A stretch of DNA of 64,000 nucleotides, taken from Acanthopleura granulata. Lineage: Eukaryota; Mollusca; Polyplacophora; Chitonida; Chitonidae. Under the pieces are notes generated by a model. It saw only the letters and a program-made list of their open reading frames with translations, had not been told where the DNA came from and did not search any database. The stretch covers positions 16,622,368 through 16,686,367 of the forward strand of contig JABBOT010000013.1 in NCBI GenBank assembly GCA_016165875.1, written 5' to 3'. The position numbers and the translations under genes were made by a program. Below are positions 60,677 through 64,000 of the stretch, piece by piece (the stretch's first letter is position 1; every line of letters starts with the position of its first letter).

Positions 60677-61912
60677 TATGGGCTATAGGTCTAGTTTCCT
60701 CTGCCCACACGGGTAAAACAACCACCCTTTATCTGTAAGTTTGGTGTAATTAAAACATATCTTCAATAACAATAAAAAAAATGTACATATATATAAAAGT
60801 ACACACTTACTGTGACAAACTATAAATATATTACATTTTGCATATTCTGCACTTTGCCTACCAGATTTTTATCCAGTCTAATTGTTAAACGCAGCTCCAA
60901 TTCCAATCAAATGAATTGTCAAATATTACACCATAACACCAAATTTTGATTGAACATCACATTTAGGATGCATTAAGAGACAAAATGAGAAAGATCACAT
61001 CTGGCTTTGTCTGGACATAAAACAACAGCGGAAAAAAATCAACATAACATGAACACTGCACGTCTCCATTTCTGGATGACCACTGTCCAAATCTCGACAT
61101 TATTTCAGAGAATTCCTTTGGTTGAATTTTGAAAATAACTGTCTAAGAAATCTATCAAAACACATAGTGTATAACCTGCACAGGTCGAGAGAGTTGGCAA
61201 AAACAACAAAACCTAATAATAATTTCATGACCACGGAAACCCACCTAGTCCTGAAAAAATGTTGTCCTGGAAGGCGATTCAGGAAGAGAGCAATGGTTTG
61301 ATTGACAACAACAGCACGTCTTTGCCTTTGTATAAAGACATTGTCAAGGACATCACATATACTGAGCTAAACAGTTCTTAGGACAAAAATTACACATCAC
61401 GGCTGTTTTCCTTCCTTGGGTGGCAGTAATCATCAAGAGTTTATACAAGAACTGTCTGTTCATTGCCACATCGCCAAGTGGCAGGGGATATTATGCTTCA
61501 AAGGAACTAAGATCGCTCAATAAGCAAATTCGTTTTGCAAATGAACACAATTTGTTTGATCCACGGATCATTTCTTCTCCAACAAGCACCTTTCCGAGTA
61601 ATCGATCATTATCGTCTTGCAATTTTCAATGAGATTTTTTCTACATCTGCCTCTTTAAGGCCTGACCATTCAAAGTGGACATTTGATTTAAGAAAACAAA
61701 GCGTAGTCTCCCATGGATGTGTAACAGGTTCTGTTTTTTTCATCCCTCGAAGTTGAAGGTCCACTGACAATCAACAGTTCTTGTATGAAATGTTTTCAGA
61801 CCCAGATCACTGCCCAATCCCAAAACTATACTTGTATTTGCGTCTGTCAGACTAAGCACTTCTGTTCCAGAATGCCCAAGTCATTCTTGTACCGTAAGGC
61901 TGTACTAATGAA
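60677..61912. other. 3' flank of the minus-strand exon at 62367
   Basis: AT-rich. Likely includes the 3' UTR of that exon, but no poly(A) signal was fixed. A short piece of the third dispersed repeat (gtttcctctgcccacacggg) is at about 60690. Confidence 0.4.
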
Positions 61913-62367
61913 CTACAATACATCTGTCAATATTTCAATATCATTTGGGCTGCTGTCAGCATTCTTCAGCTCATCAATCCTCTTCTGGAAGGACGCCTGG
62001 CTTAGACAGAATGTAACTGAAGTACAGATGGAATGGCCATAGCCTTGTAGAATGAGATGGCGCGAGATTCGCTTCCTCAAGGACTGCAGCGACTGGACAC
62101 TATAGTCTCTGCCGTCGTTCTGTTTAATGGTGGAAAAGAATTCAGAGAGCCGAAGGTCCAGCTCGGACGGAGGCATCTTCTCAGGGTAGGTTGATGGGTA
62201 ATTGTTGACGTACAACCACTTCCTAAAAATGTTGACGGCACTGCGCATGTTCATGGACGTTCTCTGCTGAGGTCGAGTGGGAGACAGACATTCCCACGCA
62301 GGCTGTTCCAACATTGAAGGCCGCTCTTCTTCTTCCACCATAAAATCTGAAGTGTCCACGGGAATTT
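61913..62367 (-). CDS. Terminal exon of a further minus-strand gene: solo core-binding domain
   Basis: The acceptor (gtatatttgtattccccag, minus sense) gives phase 1 entry. It codes for 150 residues plus a stop. The leader is acidic (FMVEEEERPS). The core-binding domain starts near residue 40: MNMRSAVNIFRKWLYVNNYP, MPPSELDLRLSEFFSTIKQ, LQSLRKRISRHLILQGYGHS, and CLSQASFQKRIDELK, then an acidic tail (SPNDIEILTDVL). It belongs to the compact subgroup of gene 3. It cannot use the constant exons at 56584 by ordinary cis-splicing because it lies upstream of them, so another pair is expected beyond position 64000. Confidence 0.8.
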
Positions 62368-62393
62368 CTGGGGAATACAAATATACACTATTA

Positions 62394-62545
62394 CTTATTT
62401 AGCTGTTTCATTGGTGTTTTGTGTTGTACGCAAGGACATTGCACTCACATGACAGCGGTCAGCATTATGGTGGGAGTAAACCGAGTTCAGCCTGGGAAAA
62501 ACAGACGACCTTTCGCACGTGGCTGGTAGGCCTTCCCATGTACAA
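62394..62545 (-). mobile_element. SINE-like element, truncated
   Basis: Tail (tatttagctgtttcattggt), then ggtcagcattatggtgggag and ggtaggccttcccatg. It sits right upstream of the exon acceptor. Confidence 0.6.
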
Positions 62546-63211
62546 CAGTCAATTATATCAACAGAATATTTTAAAACTGAGATGTACCCACTGCTGATAT
62601 CGAGTCTCATACGTTGTACATGTACGCAGCCATCCATTTCATGTGTTTATTTATTTCATTGCGCCTTATTACCACACTCAGCAACTTTTCCCCTTATACG
62701 ATGACGGTCCTGTTTATGACTAACTTAAGTCAACGACCTTTGGCGTTGTGCTGACGAACTTTCACACATGCTACATACAGATATGCACACCATACTGGTG
62801 AAAGACAGGTGGTCTTCAATGGCCACTCAGATTGCGCCCACAGCCACGAGCTTCGTTGTCGGGATGCCGTCACCAATGCACAACAAGCACTGAGAGCGGT
62901 AGAATCTATGAATTCCTTGTCCAACATCGGGTTTGAACCCATACCTTGCCTGTCCTAGCCATTTAAGGAGGAGTGCCTCTAATCACCTGATCATGTCCTG
63001 CACACAGTGTACTTGCAGGCATGTGATTTCGGAATACATTTCTGTAAACCGTACGAGTAGTTTCCCCCGAGGCAGGTTCAAGGCGGGTGCTTACTTTTGA
63101 AGGCTTGTATACATGTATTTATGCTAGGGTTTTACATCATACTCAACAACCTCTTAGTTATATGAGGAGTCGTCGTCCCTAGAATGAATATGTGCAGTCT
63201 TCTTGTGGCAG
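62546..63211. other. Intron/intergenic stretch, degraded repeats
   Basis: Starts with another (ttta)n-headed degraded repeat at about 62643-62710. No gene seen. Confidence 0.4.
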
Positions 63212-63450
63212 GGCGAGTCTATGCAACCAAAGTGCTGCTGCCACTGGGACATCATGCCAAAGACACCACACACAACACACTACCCAGTCACATTATACTG
63301 ACACTGAATCAACCAGCCCTGTTCCTTGCCACTAACCCCTTAGCGCTGGGCACCAAGCCAGGCAGCGACAAGTAGGCTGCCATTTTTCAAGTCCACAGTA
63401 TGACCTAACCGGGTATTGACCCCAGATCTCCCAGCTTCGTGAAGGCTGGC
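63212..63450. repeat. Dispersed repeat, family 2
   Basis: Second copy of the element at 28715-28975 (caaagtgctgctgccactgg, cattatactgacactg, gaccccagatctcccag). Confidence 0.65.
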
Positions 63451-64000
63451 CATATACAGTAACAGAGCTTCCATACATGGCCAGAGTTTAAGCCAGCATG
63501 AGCCCGATTGGGGAGAGGCTCCTGGGTTTACAGGGCTGCCATAATGATAGACAAGATAGGTAGTTAGCCCCTTGGCCACAGAGGCTCACCTATCGTTAAC
63601 AGTTCAGCCCCAGTGAAGCTTCATGGTGTGTGAGCGTTTAGCTGAGAGAGTTGCCATTTCTGATCACATTTGGTCACACTGGCCTGATCAGCTGCTGCAT
63701 GGAATCTATCAGAGTTATTAAGGCTCAAATTTGTCATGTATCATGTGATTAAACTGCTATGTACAATGTTTGAATCACATCTTTTCAGGCCTACATCATT
63801 AATTTTCTACAAATGCTGAAATATATAAAATATTCAAGAAATGTATTATTTCTTGTGGATATAATGTTGGTATCCATGCTACATGTAATTATGTGCCAGT
63901 ATAAAGTGCAAATTGTTTTTTTTTTAAACTCTAAAGACCCAAAAGCATGAAAGAATCCAAACATATCAATCTACAACGGTACATGTAGCAACATGTACAA
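63451..64000. other. Window end, no gene seen
   Basis: Possible further SINE remnant at 63480-63595 (gccagcatgagcccgattgg, ccccttggccacagaggctc). The rest is AT-rich and unassigned. Confidence 0.4.

Noticed and set aside
144..62367. Trans-splicing between opposite strands, as in mod(mdg4)
   Set aside because: Phase compatibility would allow it, but nothing in the sequence requires it. Cis-splicing explains the exons in the window, and constant exons outside it could serve the rest.

Overview
The window reads as nuclear DNA of an animal, most likely a mollusc or a close lophotrochozoan. Coding blocks are short, lie far apart, and are bounded by GT/AG splice sites. Non-coding DNA is AT-rich, full of the palindrome tacatgta, and carries many copies of a tRNA-headed SINE-like repeat ending in (aaat)n. 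No operons, rRNA genes or CRISPR arrays are present. The species assignment is inference from repeat style only.

One gene family accounts for nearly all recognisable coding sequence. Its members share two 'constant' exons. Exon A is a roughly 50-residue helical module that starts at ATG. Exon B is a disordered, often acidic segment that opens with a C/S-[ST]-G-x-x-P-[DN]-P-x-W-L motif. Three constant pairs are visible: minus strand 20182-18183, plus strand 23304-24668, and minus strand 56584-54891. Each is followed on its own strand by one or more terminal exons that begin with a 3' splice site, end in a stop codon and encode a putative DNA-binding module. Terminal modules are of four kinds: (i) a solo core-binding (SAM-like N-terminal) domain of Crypton-type tyrosine recombinases; (ii) a pipsqueak-type helix-turn-helix; (iii) a pair of C2H2 zinc fingers; (iv) a helix-turn-helix with an N-E-S-T-V-R signature. 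Five core-binding exons lie at 0.1-12.1 kb (+), whose constant exons must be upstream of the window, and one at 62.4-61.9 kb (-), whose constant exons must be beyond the other end.

Every junction I could define is phase 1, so all modules are interchangeable without breaking the frame. The spliced lengths I computed (exons A+B plus each intact terminal exon) are multiples of three. My reading is a family of nuclear factors that use one N-terminal part with alternative DNA-binding 3' exons, comparable in logic to insect lola or mod(mdg4), but with modules recruited from Crypton transposons. The core-binding domain is kept without the catalytic domain. A decayed Crypton recombinase relic that still shows the catalytic domain lies at about 36.0-35.3 kb on the minus strand.

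Some copies are damaged. The minus-strand gene at 20-16.7 kb has an in-frame TGA inside a coding minisatellite and a one-base frameshift in its core-binding exon. The second exon of the plus array has an internal deletion and a truncated end. The rest is repeats: about 20 SINE copies (two nested insertions, one with a perfect target duplication), several minisatellites (the largest about 1.1 kb with a 36-39 bp unit), and a perfect 75-bp inverted repeat.
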